Virus record (IMG/VR): IMGVR_UViG_3300043409_001617
Span: 1 to 35,678 of that record
Source: a virus
Reading direction: 5' to 3' (one strand)
Length of the DNA stretch: 35,678 bases
The notes below the pieces were generated by a model. That model saw nothing but the letters and a program-made list of their open reading frames with translations. It was not told the origin of the DNA and ran no database searches. The position numbers were made by a program, and so were the translations under genes. Positions 1 to 9,329 of the stretch are shown here, piece after piece; position 1 is the first letter of the stretch, and each line of letters starts with the position of its first letter.

Positions 1-59
1 ACCAGGTCTACCACTCGATTGGCGGCAGCGATAACTGCTGGATACTCCGCAAGTCGTAA
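1..59 (+). CDS. 3' end of duplicated 66-aa protein gene (partial)
   Basis: The window opens inside a gene whose last 19 codons are identical to those of the intact gene at 13100..13300. The stop TAA is at 57..59. The first two bases complete a split codon. The 5' part of this copy is at 35632..35678, so the gene most likely spans the junction of a circular molecule, with about 95 bases missing between the window ends. The function is unknown; see the intact copy. Confidence 0.8.
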   Translation, partial: QVYHSIGGSDNCWILRKS

Positions 60-101
60 CCCCACCCTCAACGCCACCGGGCGGCGTGAAGCCCGCAGAA
101 A
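1..101 (+). repeat. Right part of second copy of the 323-bp direct repeat
   Basis: These bases are identical to 13242..13342. Identity stops at position 102, where copy 1 has a cytosine and this copy a guanine. The segment includes a short stem-loop after the stop codon, with arms at 71-75 and 83-87. That hairpin lacks a T-tract and is at best a weak terminator. Together with 35552..35678 it forms the second copy of the element. Confidence 0.95.
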
Positions 102-110
102 GAGGATGAT

Positions 111-332
111 GTGACCTACGTAATCACCGCCACCAACCACGGCCTTAGCCAAACACCCTGCAATCTCAATCAAACGCTTTTCGGAACGTTTGCCAGCGAA
201 GACCAGTTTTCCGAATCCTCCTGTAAATTCGCCACCTACGCTGAGGCTCAGGCTGCCCTCGCTACACTGGATAACTCCGGCGACTGGCCGGACGGTGCAC
301 CCGTTTACCAGATCGAAAAAGCACCGGCATGA
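111..332 (+). CDS. Small hypothetical protein, 73 aa
   Basis: I do not recognise this protein. It starts at GTG, with a GAGG ribosome site at 102-105 and a five-base spacing. It has no signal peptide or membrane segment. The composition is Thr/Asn/Ser-rich, with an Ala-rich helix-like stretch near residues 41-53 and a short C-terminal strand. It lies 51 bases downstream of the duplicated 66-aa gene, on the same strand, and its stop overlaps the start of the next gene (ATGA). The three are probably one transcript from the promoter at 35586..35614, if the molecule is circular. This rightward unit converges on the end of the early operon. Confidence 0.6.
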   Translation: MTYVITATNHGLSQTPCNLNQTLFGTFASEDQFSESSCKFATYAEAQAALATLDNSGDWPDGAPVYQIEKAPA

Positions 333-556
333 CTACCGAAATCATCACCCTCCCATGTGGCCACAATATCCCAGAGGCAGAACTCCTCCGCCTCGCTGGC
401 CAGATCACCGGCCGTAGGCGAAAAGGAAAGCCGAGCGGCCGGAACGGCGGTCGCCCAAAGAGTACCCAAAGGTGTCCCTGCGGAGCTATGACAGTTGCCC
501 GGGCCGCTACACGTCGTCACACATGCAGCACACTACGTCCGGATTCCTCGTTGTGA
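329..556 (+). CDS. Small zinc-ribbon-like protein, 75 aa
   Basis: The protein has an N-terminal Cys-Gly-His motif (residues 10-12), a basic Gly/Arg/Lys-rich middle (28-45), a Cys-Pro-Cys-Gly pair (49-52) and a terminal His-x-Cys. Spaced Cys and His residues of this kind suggest a zinc-binding fold that may touch nucleic acid; that is inference. The start overlaps the previous stop as ATGA, indicating translational coupling. Its last 50 bases overlap, on the opposite strand, the 3' end of the HNH gene at 507..986. The two genes therefore converge and interlock, and one of the two C-termini may be an extension without function. Confidence 0.55.
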   Translation: MTTEIITLPCGHNIPEAELLRLAGQITGRRRKGKPSGRNGGRPKSTQRCPCGAMTVARAATRRHTCSTLRPDSSL

Positions 557-986
557 TTGGCGGGTTATCCTGCAGCACTTTCCAAGCCCCCTGCAACCGC
601 AACACCAGCGCCCCGATGTCGATCCCGTGGATCTCCTGGAATCGCCGCGGCCCGGCAACGTCCAGCGCGTCCCTGCGGTGACGGTGGTGATCCTCGCACA
701 ACGGGATGCACTGATCATCCGGCGCCTTCTGACCCAACCCCCGCCGCCCCGTGTGGCACGCCTCCGAGTTATTCCTGCCGCATACCGCACAGGGCAGCGT
801 CTTGATCCACAGCATGTAGGCAATGTTCCGTGGCCGTTTCCGGTTCGTCTTCGATCGCGGCGCCAGGCGCTTGCGCTTGTTCTCCGCTGAGCGTTTTGTC
901 GGATTCGCCGGCGAGCGCGGTATTGCGCTCTGCAACCTGGTCTTCGCCCGCAACGGCGTCTTCCGTTTCAAAAGTGAACGCTTCAT
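507..986 (-). CDS. HNH-type nuclease, DUF968/Ref-like
   Basis: The 159-aa protein opens with a very basic segment (MKRSLLKRKTPL), a familiar start for small phage HNH proteins. Its zinc/HNH core has C66-x2-C69, H78, C97 and H100-H101, followed by a Gly-Ile-Asp-Ile stretch. This arrangement resembles the DUF968/Ref family, which includes a RecA-dependent nuclease of phage P1. A role in phage recombination or DNA processing is inferred. The ribosome site AGAGGAG lies ten bases before the ATG. The first 218 bases overlap the XRE gene in another frame, and the last 50 oppose the plus-strand zinc-ribbon ORF. It is the last gene of the leftward early operon. Confidence 0.75.
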   Translation of the reverse strand: MKRSLLKRKTPLRAKTRLQSAIPRSPANPTKRSAENKRKRLAPRSKTNRKRPRNIAYMLWIKTLPCAVCGRNNSEACHTGRRGLGQKAPDDQCIPLCEDHHRHRRDALDVAGPRRFQEIHGIDIGALVLRLQGAWKVLQDNPPITTRNPDVVCCMCDDV

Positions 987-1170
987 TCGCGCTGGGCTCC
1001 TCTCGCCCCATCAGCCACACCAACACCGTCGTGAGCGTCGCCCCGTGCATCGACTCCCCGCGCTCGATCCGCGCCAGCGTGCTCCCGTGAATCCCGATCT
1101 TGCCGGACGCGGCCTTCAGCGTCAAAGCCTCGCGCCGACGCCACAACTGCAGAAGTCTACCCAGCCTCAC
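769..1170 (-). CDS. XRE-family helix-turn-helix regulator
   Basis: Residues 1-56 form a Cro/C1-type helix-turn-helix; the recognition part reads like KIGIHGSTLARIERGES. It probably binds operator DNA as a dimer. The start is GTG, sharing four bases (GTGA) with the stop of a candidate ORF upstream. The C-terminal 72 codons are acidic and overlap the HNH gene (start at 986) in a different frame. The recognisable domain ends just before the overlap, so either the tail is dual-coded or the ancestral protein was shorter. It could be a lysogeny regulator, but its place at the end of the early operon is unusual for a CI repressor. Confidence 0.7.
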   Translation of the reverse strand: MRLGRLLQLWRRREALTLKAASGKIGIHGSTLARIERGESMHGATLTTVLVWLMGREEPSANEAFTFETEDAVAGEDQVAERNTALAGESDKTLSGEQAQAPGAAIEDEPETATEHCLHAVDQDAALCGMRQE

Positions 1171-1346
1171 TGAACCACCTCACTCTTTCCACCAACCACC
1201 ACCCACTCCGTCCTTACCGGTGCATGCTCGACACCCCGCACAATCGCCCACCCGTACCCGCTGACCTCTGGGAACGGCAACTCCGGCCAGTACCACGTGT
1301 TTCCCTTCCTCCCGTATCGACCGGTCCACCCGGCGGGGACGGTCAG
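1167..1346 (-). CDS. Cryptic ORF in frame after the FN3 gene stop, 59 codons
   Basis: Between the fibronectin gene and the XRE gene the minus strand stays open in the same frame as the fibronectin gene, immediately after its TGA. The 59 codons begin with CTG and contain no ATG or GTG near the start. The translation looks protein-like (Trp, Tyr and Gly-rich, with motifs such as GWTGRYGRKG and WYWPELPF) and ends exactly at a GTGA overlap with the next gene. It could be expressed by TGA read-through, from a CTG start, or be the tail of a once-longer protein cut by a nonsense mutation. Which one cannot be decided here. Confidence 0.35.
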   Translation of the reverse strand: MTVPAGWTGRYGRKGNTWYWPELPFPEVSGYGWAIVRGVEHAPVRTEWVVVGGKSEVVQ

Positions 1347-1655
1347 TCACGGCACGCCATCGATCTTCAAGCCAGTCGGCGGAGACGGCGCGGCGGTGTA
1401 ACTGATCGGCGTCGACGGCGCCGACTCCACGCCCGCAACCGTTGCCGTCACGCGGTAGCAGTGCTGCCCAGTGGTCGGCGAATCGGTGTAGCTGCGCGCC
1501 GTTGCGTCACCGAGCTTCGTGAAGATCGGCGCCGCAGAACACGCGCCCGGCGCCCGGTAGACTGTGTAGGTCGCGGCAGGGTCCGGATGCTGCCAGACCA
1601 ACGTGATGTCAGCCCACAGCGGCGCAGGCAATAAAACCAGCAGGTACTTAAACAT
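1347..1655 (-). CDS. Secreted fibronectin type III domain protein
   Basis: A 102-aa protein. Residues 1-15 form a short signal peptide (MFKYLLVLLPAPLWA) and the remainder one fibronectin-III-like beta sandwich, with the usual Trp in strand B, a Tyr-x-Val-Tyr strand and a Tyr-x-Val strand. The product is probably exported, perhaps to the host surface or periplasm. The start was placed at 1655, not further upstream, because a strong GGGGGAG site lies five bases before it. It overlaps the zinc-finger gene by eight bases. An open frame continues past its TGA (1167..1346). Confidence 0.65.
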   Translation of the reverse strand: MFKYLLVLLPAPLWADITLVWQHPDPAATYTVYRAPGACSAAPIFTKLGDATARSYTDSPTTGQHCYRVTATVAGVESAPSTPISYTAAPSPPTGLKIDGVP

Positions 1656-1830
1656 TTTGCTCCCCCTTCGATAAATCCGTTTCTGCGGGCGCCAACGCCT
1701 GGTGCCACGCCAGATGCTTCGAATATCCGTCCTCGGAGGCACACATCGCTCCGCAACGTTCGCACTCGATCGCCATCGGCTGCTTCCAGGCGTGGATCGC
1801 CCGATTGATCACCACCCACTTCGGCTTCAT
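1648..1830 (-). CDS. Small C2H2 zinc-finger-like protein, 60 aa
   Basis: A basic, Trp-containing N-terminus is followed by one Cys-x2-Cys-x12-His-x3-His motif (CERCGAM ... KHLAWH), which fits a classical C2H2 zinc finger. The acidic tail is short. DNA or RNA binding is inferred. The start overlaps the replication gene stop (ATGA) and the stop overlaps the fibronectin start, so the three genes are translationally coupled. Confidence 0.65.
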   Translation of the reverse strand: MKPKWVVINRAIHAWKQPMAIECERCGAMCASEDGYSKHLAWHQALAPAETDLSKGEQNV

Positions 1831-2849
1831 TGAGCCACCGCCGCATATCCCGCGCCGGAACCGCGCCGGATCACCGGAACGTCGTCGTCGCCATCGTCAT
1901 CGAGCGCGAAGTAGTCGGCCCAGCCGGCTCCGATTTCGCACTCGCACAGTCGGCCCCCAGCGCGGATTGCAGCCCGGATGCCTTCAGGCGTGGCGTCTGG
2001 GGCCACCCGCCCCATCACCCCGCCCCCGCGGCAGAGCTTACACGCCGGTACCGACGGCCGTGGTACAGCTTCCTCCGGTACCGCGATCGCGCCCAACTCT
2101 CCACGCCGATCCGGCGCCAGTGCGTCCTGCACGTACATCGGCCAAAAGCCGTAGCCGTTTGGTGCCTTTCCCCGCCGACGGTACCGGATCACCGCCGCGG
2201 CCAGCTCCGTCAGGCTCGCCCCTTGCATAGCAACCTGCACGCGACGCACAATATCGCGATCGGGTGGAGGAGTTCCCAATGGCATCGCCGTTCGCAGCAC
2301 TTCCGCGACCGCGGCGGCGGGCGGCGTGGCGGCGGCAATCGCCGCTGTCGAACTGTCCGAGATATTCGCCGCCGCCGCTGGCTCAGGCTCAGGCACTGGC
2401 TCAGGCTCAGGCCGCGCGCGCGCGGTGACACGAACTTTTCCCGCGTTTCGGTGAACTTCCGGTGAACTTTCTTCCTGTTTCGGTGATTCACTTTTTCGCC
2501 ACTGTCGCGACATAGCCCCGTTAGCGAATCCCTTCCCACTCCGGTCAAGTGCCTTCCGGGTGGTGTCGTCCGTGTGTTGGTCCCAATCATGCACCCACCA
2601 CCAGCCGTCTTGCTCGTCGATGAACTTCGCCTCCACCAGCAGTTTCGTCAGCTCCGCTGCCGGCTGCCTCCACCGCAGGTAATCCGCCAGATCCTCCCAC
2701 TGGTCTAGATCGATCCGACCGTCGCGGGCGGCCTTCCGTACCCAAGCCCAGACGGCCTCCATGAGGCCGAGAGCGGCCCATGGATCAAGCCCAAGGGTGC
2801 GCGCCAGGCGGCGCGTCTTGGGGTGCTCGTACGCTCCGTTTAGAGCCAT
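1827..2849 (-). CDS. Replisome organiser / replication initiation-like protein
   Basis: A 340-aa protein. The N-terminal ~110 residues look like the winged-helix start common in phage replication initiators: a conserved WAALGLMEAVWAW helix, an Asp-rich middle, a LADYLRW helix and a HDWDQH motif. A Pro/Glu-rich linker (about 160-180) and Ala-rich linker follow. Near the C-terminus a Cys-x2-Cys and Cys-x-Cys set may bind zinc. The start at 2849 has a GGGAG site; the open frame extends to 2969, but the extra 40 residues cover the non-coding repeat region. It probably recruits host DnaB or DnaC to the phage origin. Iteron-like repeats lie directly upstream. No helicase motifs are seen. Confidence 0.6.
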   Translation of the reverse strand: MALNGAYEHPKTRRLARTLGLDPWAALGLMEAVWAWVRKAARDGRIDLDQWEDLADYLRWRQPAAELTKLLVEAKFIDEQDGWWWVHDWDQHTDDTTRKALDRSGKGFANGAMSRQWRKSESPKQEESSPEVHRNAGKVRVTARARPEPEPVPEPEPAAAANISDSSTAAIAAATPPAAAVAEVLRTAMPLGTPPPDRDIVRRVQVAMQGASLTELAAAVIRYRRRGKAPNGYGFWPMYVQDALAPDRRGELGAIAVPEEAVPRPSVPACKLCRGGGVMGRVAPDATPEGIRAAIRAGGRLCECEIGAGWADYFALDDDGDDDVPVIRRGSGAGYAAVAQ

Positions 2850-2864
2850 ACGGAACACTCCCGT

Positions 2865-2947
2865 GTCGCAATAGCGTCGCAACATCCGGTTGCTACTGTT
2901 GCTCGTGTTGCTCCATGCGCTTTGTAGAATCTGTAAGTTACAGATTC
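2865..2947. repeat. Iteron-like repeats and perfect palindrome between int and rep
   Basis: This 160-bp gap (2850..3009) holds several ordered repeats. GTCGCAA occurs at 2865-2871 and 2876-2882, 11 bases apart. Three tandem 9-bp units beginning GTTGCT lie at 2889-2915. A perfect 10+1+10 palindrome lies at 2927-2947. The gap sits between the integrase stop and the replication gene start, so it may be the phage origin, integrase arm sites with attP, an operator, or a mix. I could not identify a tRNA-derived att core. Confidence 0.5.
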
Positions 2948-3009
2948 CAAAGGTGTACCGGGAGTACAATTCCCTCCCTGGCCACCACTTTTATCTTCTT
3001 TATTTCCCA

Positions 3010-4242
3010 TCAGTTCCTGACCTCCTCTTTGTCCCCGTCGCCAACACGTCGCAACTCCAAAACCTGCGCAACCGGATCTTTCGAGAGCGCCTGGCTGACG
3101 ACGGCGTCCAGGTGTTCCTGCCGAGAACGTACCCACGGCGAGTAGTGCTTCTCGGTAATTTTGATGGACGCGTGCCCCAGCAGGCAGGAAACCCGCTCGA
3201 TCGACACGCCCTGGTTCAAGAGCTCCACCGCGAAGGTGTCGCGGAAGCGATGCCACTCGGCGCTCTTCACCCCGGCCTTCGCCGCAAGCCGCACCAGGCG
3301 ATCGCGCCACACGTCCGCGGTGGCCTCCACTGTCGCCACCCCGGCCCAAAACCAATAGGTCCCGTGGCGGAACGGGGTCCGCGCCAGCTGCTCCACCAAA
3401 AACGCCGGCAGCGGCACGTAAACCGGAACGCCGGTCTTCGCCATGTACAAAACCGCGCGCCCGCCCTCCACCTTCTCCGGCGTCAGCATAACCGCGTCGG
3501 AGATCCGCAGCCCGGTGTATCTGGCGACCAAAATCAACGACTTCAGCCGCACTTTGTTTTGCCAGGCAAGTTCGGTCTCGCCCTTCCGGCGTAGCTCACA
3601 CGCCTGCAGTAGCGCCATGACCTCGGATTGCTCATACGGCAGCGTCACCGGCGGGCGTTCCTTCGGCATCGCCAGCCCCTTGGCTGGATTGTTCTTCAGC
3701 CAGCCGTGGGCGATACACCATTTGCACCATGTCCGCAGGCGATCGATCCGCTTCGCGGCCGTGTTGGGCCCGCCCGGCCAGGCCGCGCGGTACTTCTCAA
3801 AAAACTCGAGATCCAGATTCTGGACGAACTTCCGGCCAGCGCCTTCCGCGGCCGTGGCCAGCGGAACGGCGTAACGAGCCGCGCCGCGCTCCCGGGCGGC
3901 GTTGAAGGTCCCCAGGAGCGTCATCCGGTACTTTTTGACCGTCGCCGGCGACATCCCGTCAACCATGAGCTTTGCGATGTATTCCTTGCAGGCGGCCTCC
4001 ACCGGCTTCAGTCGGCTCTCCGGCTCCAGAATCCCGGCTTCTATGTCGCGCAGTTTCTTCGCGGCGACCGTCCAATTCCTGGTCTTCAGCGCGTAGTTCA
4101 GCCGGCGGCCGTCCTGCATGCCGTCAACCCAGATCGGGCAGGAGCACTTCGTGTGTGCGCGGCCCTTCGATGCGTGTTTGCAGCCTGAATCATCGTCGTT
4201 TGCGACGAGGTGGCGGCGATAAATGGTCAACATGAGTCGCAT
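3010..4242 (-). CDS. int: Tyrosine recombinase, phage integrase
   Basis: A 410-aa enzyme that would join phage DNA to the host chromosome and, with an excisionase, cut it out. The N-terminus (about residues 20-45) has Cys/His residues and an arm-binding-like segment, followed by a SAM-like core-binding domain (about 75-185). The catalytic domain carries R246 (GLRISD), K269, H331-x2-R334, H357 (LLGHASI) and the nucleophile Y367 (HYSPW), so the active site looks complete. An alternative ATG lies three codons downstream. It is transcribed in the early operon, directly after the excisionase-like gene with a four-base gap. A repeat-rich region downstream could contain attP. Confidence 0.95.
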   Translation of the reverse strand: MRLMLTIYRRHLVANDDDSGCKHASKGRAHTKCSCPIWVDGMQDGRRLNYALKTRNWTVAAKKLRDIEAGILEPESRLKPVEAACKEYIAKLMVDGMSPATVKKYRMTLLGTFNAARERGAARYAVPLATAAEGAGRKFVQNLDLEFFEKYRAAWPGGPNTAAKRIDRLRTWCKWCIAHGWLKNNPAKGLAMPKERPPVTLPYEQSEVMALLQACELRRKGETELAWQNKVRLKSLILVARYTGLRISDAVMLTPEKVEGGRAVLYMAKTGVPVYVPLPAFLVEQLARTPFRHGTYWFWAGVATVEATADVWRDRLVRLAAKAGVKSAEWHRFRDTFAVELLNQGVSIERVSCLLGHASIKITEKHYSPWVRSRQEHLDAVVSQALSKDPVAQVLELRRVGDGDKEEVRN

Positions 4243-4246
4243 CGTA

Positions 4247-4456
4247 TCAACTATCCCCTTCTACCCGGTGACGCCGGATCCACTCCTGCAGCACCGCATC
4301 CGGTATCCGCAGGCGCTTCCGCGCCCCGCTGCCCAGCGCCAGAACGCCAGCGACGGGGCGAAACTGAACGCGAACGGACTGCTCGCTGATCCCGAGCATC
4401 TTCGCCACCTCTGACGGCGTGTGGAACTTCTCTGTCGATGGAGCGGTAGCGCTCAT
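4247..4456 (-). CDS. Excisionase-like MerR/HTH_17 DNA-binding protein
   Basis: A 69-aa protein with a winged helix-turn-helix of the excisionase/HTH_17 type: TPSEVAKMLGISEQSV forms the HTH, and a basic wing with a terminal helix (LQEWIRRHR) follows. Proteins of this size just upstream of an integrase usually direct excision or regulate int. It is four bases from the integrase start and six from the upstream gene. Confidence 0.75.
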   Translation of the reverse strand: MSATAPSTEKFHTPSEVAKMLGISEQSVRVQFRPVAGVLALGSGARKRLRIPDAVLQEWIRRHRVEGDS

Positions 4457-4461
4457 CCCCT

Positions 4462-4737
4462 CTACTTCCCCTCGATCCGGCCGACCACCCTGGCGGGAAG
4501 CTCCCGGCTCTCTTCCTGGAAGCTGAAGAAGCGCGGCGACGCCGGTTTGCTCGCGCCGATCGCGCGGACCATCTCCACCTCCACCTTCGCGCTGTCGATG
4601 ATCCGGCCGCTCACGTCGCAGATAGCCCGGGCGCGCGCCGTGTCCATTCCGGAATCGCGATCCTGAAGAGCTTCCAGTGTCGCGAACAGGTGGTTTCGCA
4701 AATCAGCCAGCGTGTTTTTGGTTTTCGGCTCGTTCAT
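4462..4737 (-). CDS. Conserved phage hypothetical protein, 91 aa
   Basis: The protein is mostly helical: an LADLRNHLFATLEAL helix and then a helix with the AKVEVEMVRAIG pattern. Short phage proteins with this layout are common in early regions, but I know no function. The C-terminus is basic and Ser/Pro-rich. The gene overlaps the HNH gene upstream by 35 bases, so the pair is probably co-translated. Confidence 0.65.
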   Translation of the reverse strand: MNEPKTKNTLADLRNHLFATLEALQDRDSGMDTARARAICDVSGRIIDSAKVEVEMVRAIGASKPASPRFFSFQEESRELPARVVGRIEGK

Positions 4738-5419
4738 CGATTATTCTCAGCTTTCTCTTCAGTGCGCCCTTCATTACGATCACTTCGATCAGATCTTTCG
4801 GATACCGCCGCCACATGGCGTTCCGCCGCGCGTTGTCCGCCAGCGACATCAGCACCAGGTTTTCGATGGCGCAGTTGGTCTTGTCGCCGTCTTTGAACGT
4901 GATGATGTGCCCCGCCGGAATCTCCCCGTGATGCTCCCGCCACGTCTTCCGGTGGAGTTGAGGCCAAGCAACCTTATTGCCGAACCCAGTCGGCTCCCCC
5001 GCAGCCGCCTCCCGCACCTTGATCCTGAGATAACCGTCCCCGTCCGGCAAAATCGTTCCGACCGGCACCCAGTTCGCCGCCGCGGCGCCCTGGCGGGTGC
5101 CGGGCTGAAACATGGTCTCCCGCATACGGCCTGACCAGTACCCTGGCATCCGCTGCCCCTTGTTGTGCGGGGTGATACCTTTTCGAAACATCGTCTTCGC
5201 CCCGGCCGTCGTACCCTTCTGCAAGCGGCAGCCGGATTTCGGATCGGCAATAAACTCCGCCGTCTTATGCAGCCCCAGGCCTAACGATTTCTGGTACACC
5301 GTCCCGATCGGACGGCCAAGATGCGCCGCCATCACCGCGGTGGAGGTTTTTGGGTAGGCCTCGCGGAGGTAGTCGAGCTCCTGCTCGGTCCATGGACGGC
5401 GCTTCCACTTTCCTTCCAT
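4703..5419 (-). CDS. HNH endonuclease with N-terminal SANT/Myb-like domain
   Basis: A 238-aa protein. Residues 8-48 resemble a Myb/SANT-type DNA-binding helix bundle (RPWTEQELDYLREAYP). The C-terminal half holds an HNH_3-type core: LHRKTWREHHGEIP, GHIITFKDGD and a NCAIENL motif. It may be a free-standing homing nuclease or a phage DNA-processing enzyme. The start at 5419 makes a TAATG overlap with the stop of the preceding gene; the frame is open 22 codons further upstream, but that part overlaps coding sequence. Confidence 0.8.
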   Translation of the reverse strand: MEGKWKRRPWTEQELDYLREAYPKTSTAVMAAHLGRPIGTVYQKSLGLGLHKTAEFIADPKSGCRLQKGTTAGAKTMFRKGITPHNKGQRMPGYWSGRMRETMFQPGTRQGAAAANWVPVGTILPDGDGYLRIKVREAAAGEPTGFGNKVAWPQLHRKTWREHHGEIPAGHIITFKDGDKTNCAIENLVLMSLADNARRNAMWRRYPKDLIEVIVMKGALKRKLRIIDERAENQKHAG

Positions 5420-5757
5420 TACGCGCCGCCCGCCTTTTCCTTCGCTTCCGCAATAGTTGCTGCCTGCGCCTCGCCCTGCAGCCATGACTCCACTGCGTCG
5501 GTACTTGCATCGAGCGTCAGGATTTTACTCTGCCCCGCCGCGATCGCAGCCGCCAGAATGACGCCGGCGTTAGCCAGCACCGTCTGCACCGCGATCTCTC
5601 GCAGCGTCTCCGGCGCATCGTCCTCCACCCCGTCTGGCTGGTGGAAAGCCTTCCCAGCGGCATTCAGCCCGATCGACGCCGCCGCCCCCGCCGGCGTGAA
5701 CTCGGCCGCGATCGCAGCGCCGCGCCCGATTACGCGCAATACCTTAGACAGCTTCAT
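5419..5757 (-). CDS. Hypothetical protein, 112 aa
   Basis: An Ala-rich, helical protein. The N-terminal ~35 residues are hydrophobic and Gly/Ala-rich, and could associate with a membrane, though no clear transmembrane helix stands out. A second Ala-rich stretch lies at about residues 65-75. Its length and early-operon place suggest a phage accessory protein. It overlaps the neighbours on both sides by a few bases, so it is translated as part of the operon. Confidence 0.6.
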   Translation of the reverse strand: MKLSKVLRVIGRGAAIAAEFTPAGAAASIGLNAAGKAFHQPDGVEDDAPETLREIAVQTVLANAGVILAAAIAAGQSKILTLDASTDAVESWLQGEAQAATIAEAKEKAGGA

Positions 5758-5998
5758 GACGGGCCCCCGGCTTCAGTTGTTGCAATTCCTCCAACCGCTG
5801 GGTGATACGGGTAAGTGCCGCGCTGATCACCCGATCGCCAGTCGCCTGGTTCGGAAACACGACATCACGGAGATAATCGCCGATACTGCGGGCCCCGTGG
5901 TCCTTCGCGGCCGTCTGGAGTTTCTGCCATTCGTCATCGGACAGCCGAAAATTCACCATCTTCGACCGCTTTAGCGTTCCTGCGTAGAGCTTGCCCAT
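5744..5998 (-). CDS. Ribbon-helix-helix-like DNA-binding protein, 84 aa
   Basis: Residues 14-45 fit a ribbon-helix-helix fold: a short beta strand (MVNFRLSDDEW) followed by two helices, the second in IGDYLRDVVF. The C-terminal helix (about 60-76) may mediate oligomerisation. Such proteins bind operators as dimers. The start overlaps the preceding stop as TAATG. It could regulate the early operon, but no operator can be assigned. Confidence 0.6.
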   Translation of the reverse strand: MGKLYAGTLKRSKMVNFRLSDDEWQKLQTAAKDHGARSIGDYLRDVVFPNQATGDRVISAALTRITQRLEELQQLKPGARHEAV

Positions 5999-6327
5999 TA
6001 TTCGCCTCCCGCGTCTTCAACCCGGCCCGCCGCAACGAACCGCATCTGGCTTTCCGGAATGTCCGGCAACGCCTCCACCGCCGTCACTTGTTCGCCAGCC
6101 AACGCCATCTCCGCCGCCTGCCGCTCCATCGCCTGCGCCAGCGCTTCCCGCATCGACTGCGTCTTGAACAATACCGGGTCCTTCGTCGCGGGTTCGTTGT
6201 CTTCTCCCGCCCAGAGGATCTTCCAGCCCAGCGGGTAGGCCATAATGGAAATCACCTCCGTCTCCTGCCAGTCCAGCAGTTCCGTGTCCTTCGTTTCGAC
6301 CTGATCGATCAGCGCAGCGTCGCTCAT
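5998..6327 (-). CDS. Hypothetical protein, 109 aa
   Basis: An acidic protein with a small beta region (AYPLGWKILWAGED) and a long amphipathic helix (SMREALAQAMERQAAEM). I do not recognise the family. The start at 6327 was chosen because it overlaps the end of the previous gene by four bases; the longer open frame upstream would cover that gene. It is probably coupled to both neighbours. Confidence 0.55.
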   Translation of the reverse strand: MSDAALIDQVETKDTELLDWQETEVISIMAYPLGWKILWAGEDNEPATKDPVLFKTQSMREALAQAMERQAAEMALAGEQVTAVEALPDIPESQMRFVAAGRVEDAGGE

Positions 6328-6892
6328 TTTGCACCTACCAGATATAAGTGGGAGAGTTGCGTCGCCGGGTCCGTTCGCTTCTCGATCTTTTTCGCGTTGA
6401 TTGCCGCCCAGATCGCCTGGTACACCCGGTCGCGAAACTTCTTTTCCGCCGTCGGCCACCCCATCAGCACGCACACCCGATCCTGCGTCTCCGCGCTGGT
6501 CCGCGGAGCTTCCCCAACGGCCTGCAGCATCGCTTCCGTGGTCCGCAGCTCACTGGCATTCTCCCCGCCGCCCATTCCCGCCGGAGTTTGCTTGACGATG
6601 CCGACCGTTTTCGACGGTTCGCTTGACTCGATAGGCTTCGCCGTCTTCTTCTTCCGCAAATCCAACTGCGCCTTCCCTTTTTTTGACCACGGATGTGGCG
6701 TCTCCGGGGCTTCCTTCTGGGTTCCGTTGTCCAGCTGGGGGCGGTCCGCCGCTTCGGCCGGGCGAAATAACCGGTGAAACGAATCGGCGGCGACGACTTC
6801 AAAACCGCCGCCGATGGCGACGACCACCAATTGTGCTCCGGAGACTTCCACCGGAGTCGCCGCAACGAGTGAAGCACGGGGAATGTGTATCA

Positions 6893-6893
<1 letters not shown>
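6324..6893 (-). CDS. Hypothetical protein with possible C-terminal winged helix, 189 aa
   Basis: The N-terminal ~45 residues form a beta-rich piece (SGAQLVVVAIGGGFEVV). The middle is Lys/Pro/Glu-rich and probably disordered. The C-terminal ~65 residues, containing FRDRVYQAIWAAI and ending SHLYLVGAK, look like a small helix-turn-helix or winged helix. The start overlaps the ParB stop (TGATG). A DNA-binding role is inferred and weak. The open frame extends a further 105 codons upstream, but that stretch lies in the ParB gene and reads as low-complexity Arg/Gly sequence. Confidence 0.55.
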
Positions 6894-9018
<2,125 letters not shown>

Positions 9019-9031
<13 letters not shown>

Positions 9032-9312
9032 ACCGGAACCGCCTCGATGCTCGCCTTCGCCTCCGGCGTCACCGCCAAAATCTCAATGGCCTCCGTGAGA
9101 ACGACGGTGGAGACCGGCTCTGGGAACTTACAGTCTTTCGGCCGAGACGTTCCGGTCTGCGCCAACTGAGAGAGCGATGCCGCGCCCGCCCAATACCAAA
9201 GCCGCCGCGCCCCCGTCATCTCGACTTCTTTCCCTTCGCGCTTCGCCAGCGTTCCGGCGAACACGCCCGCGGAGTAGGTCCGCACAATCACAAACTGTCC
9301 AATCATTTCCAT
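9019..9312 (-). CDS. DUF6948-like conserved phage protein
   Basis: A 97-aa protein with a small beta-domain: IGQFVIVRTYSAGVFAGTL, then ARRLWYWAGAASLSQLA, then a TEAIEIL strand near the end. This pattern matches the DUF6948 family of phage and bacterial proteins of unknown function. The start at 9312 has an AGAGGA site eight bases before it; a second ATG lies two codons later. It overlaps the Gly-X/ParB start by 13 bases. Confidence 0.75.
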
Positions 9313-9329
9313 TCCAATTTCCTCTTTCG

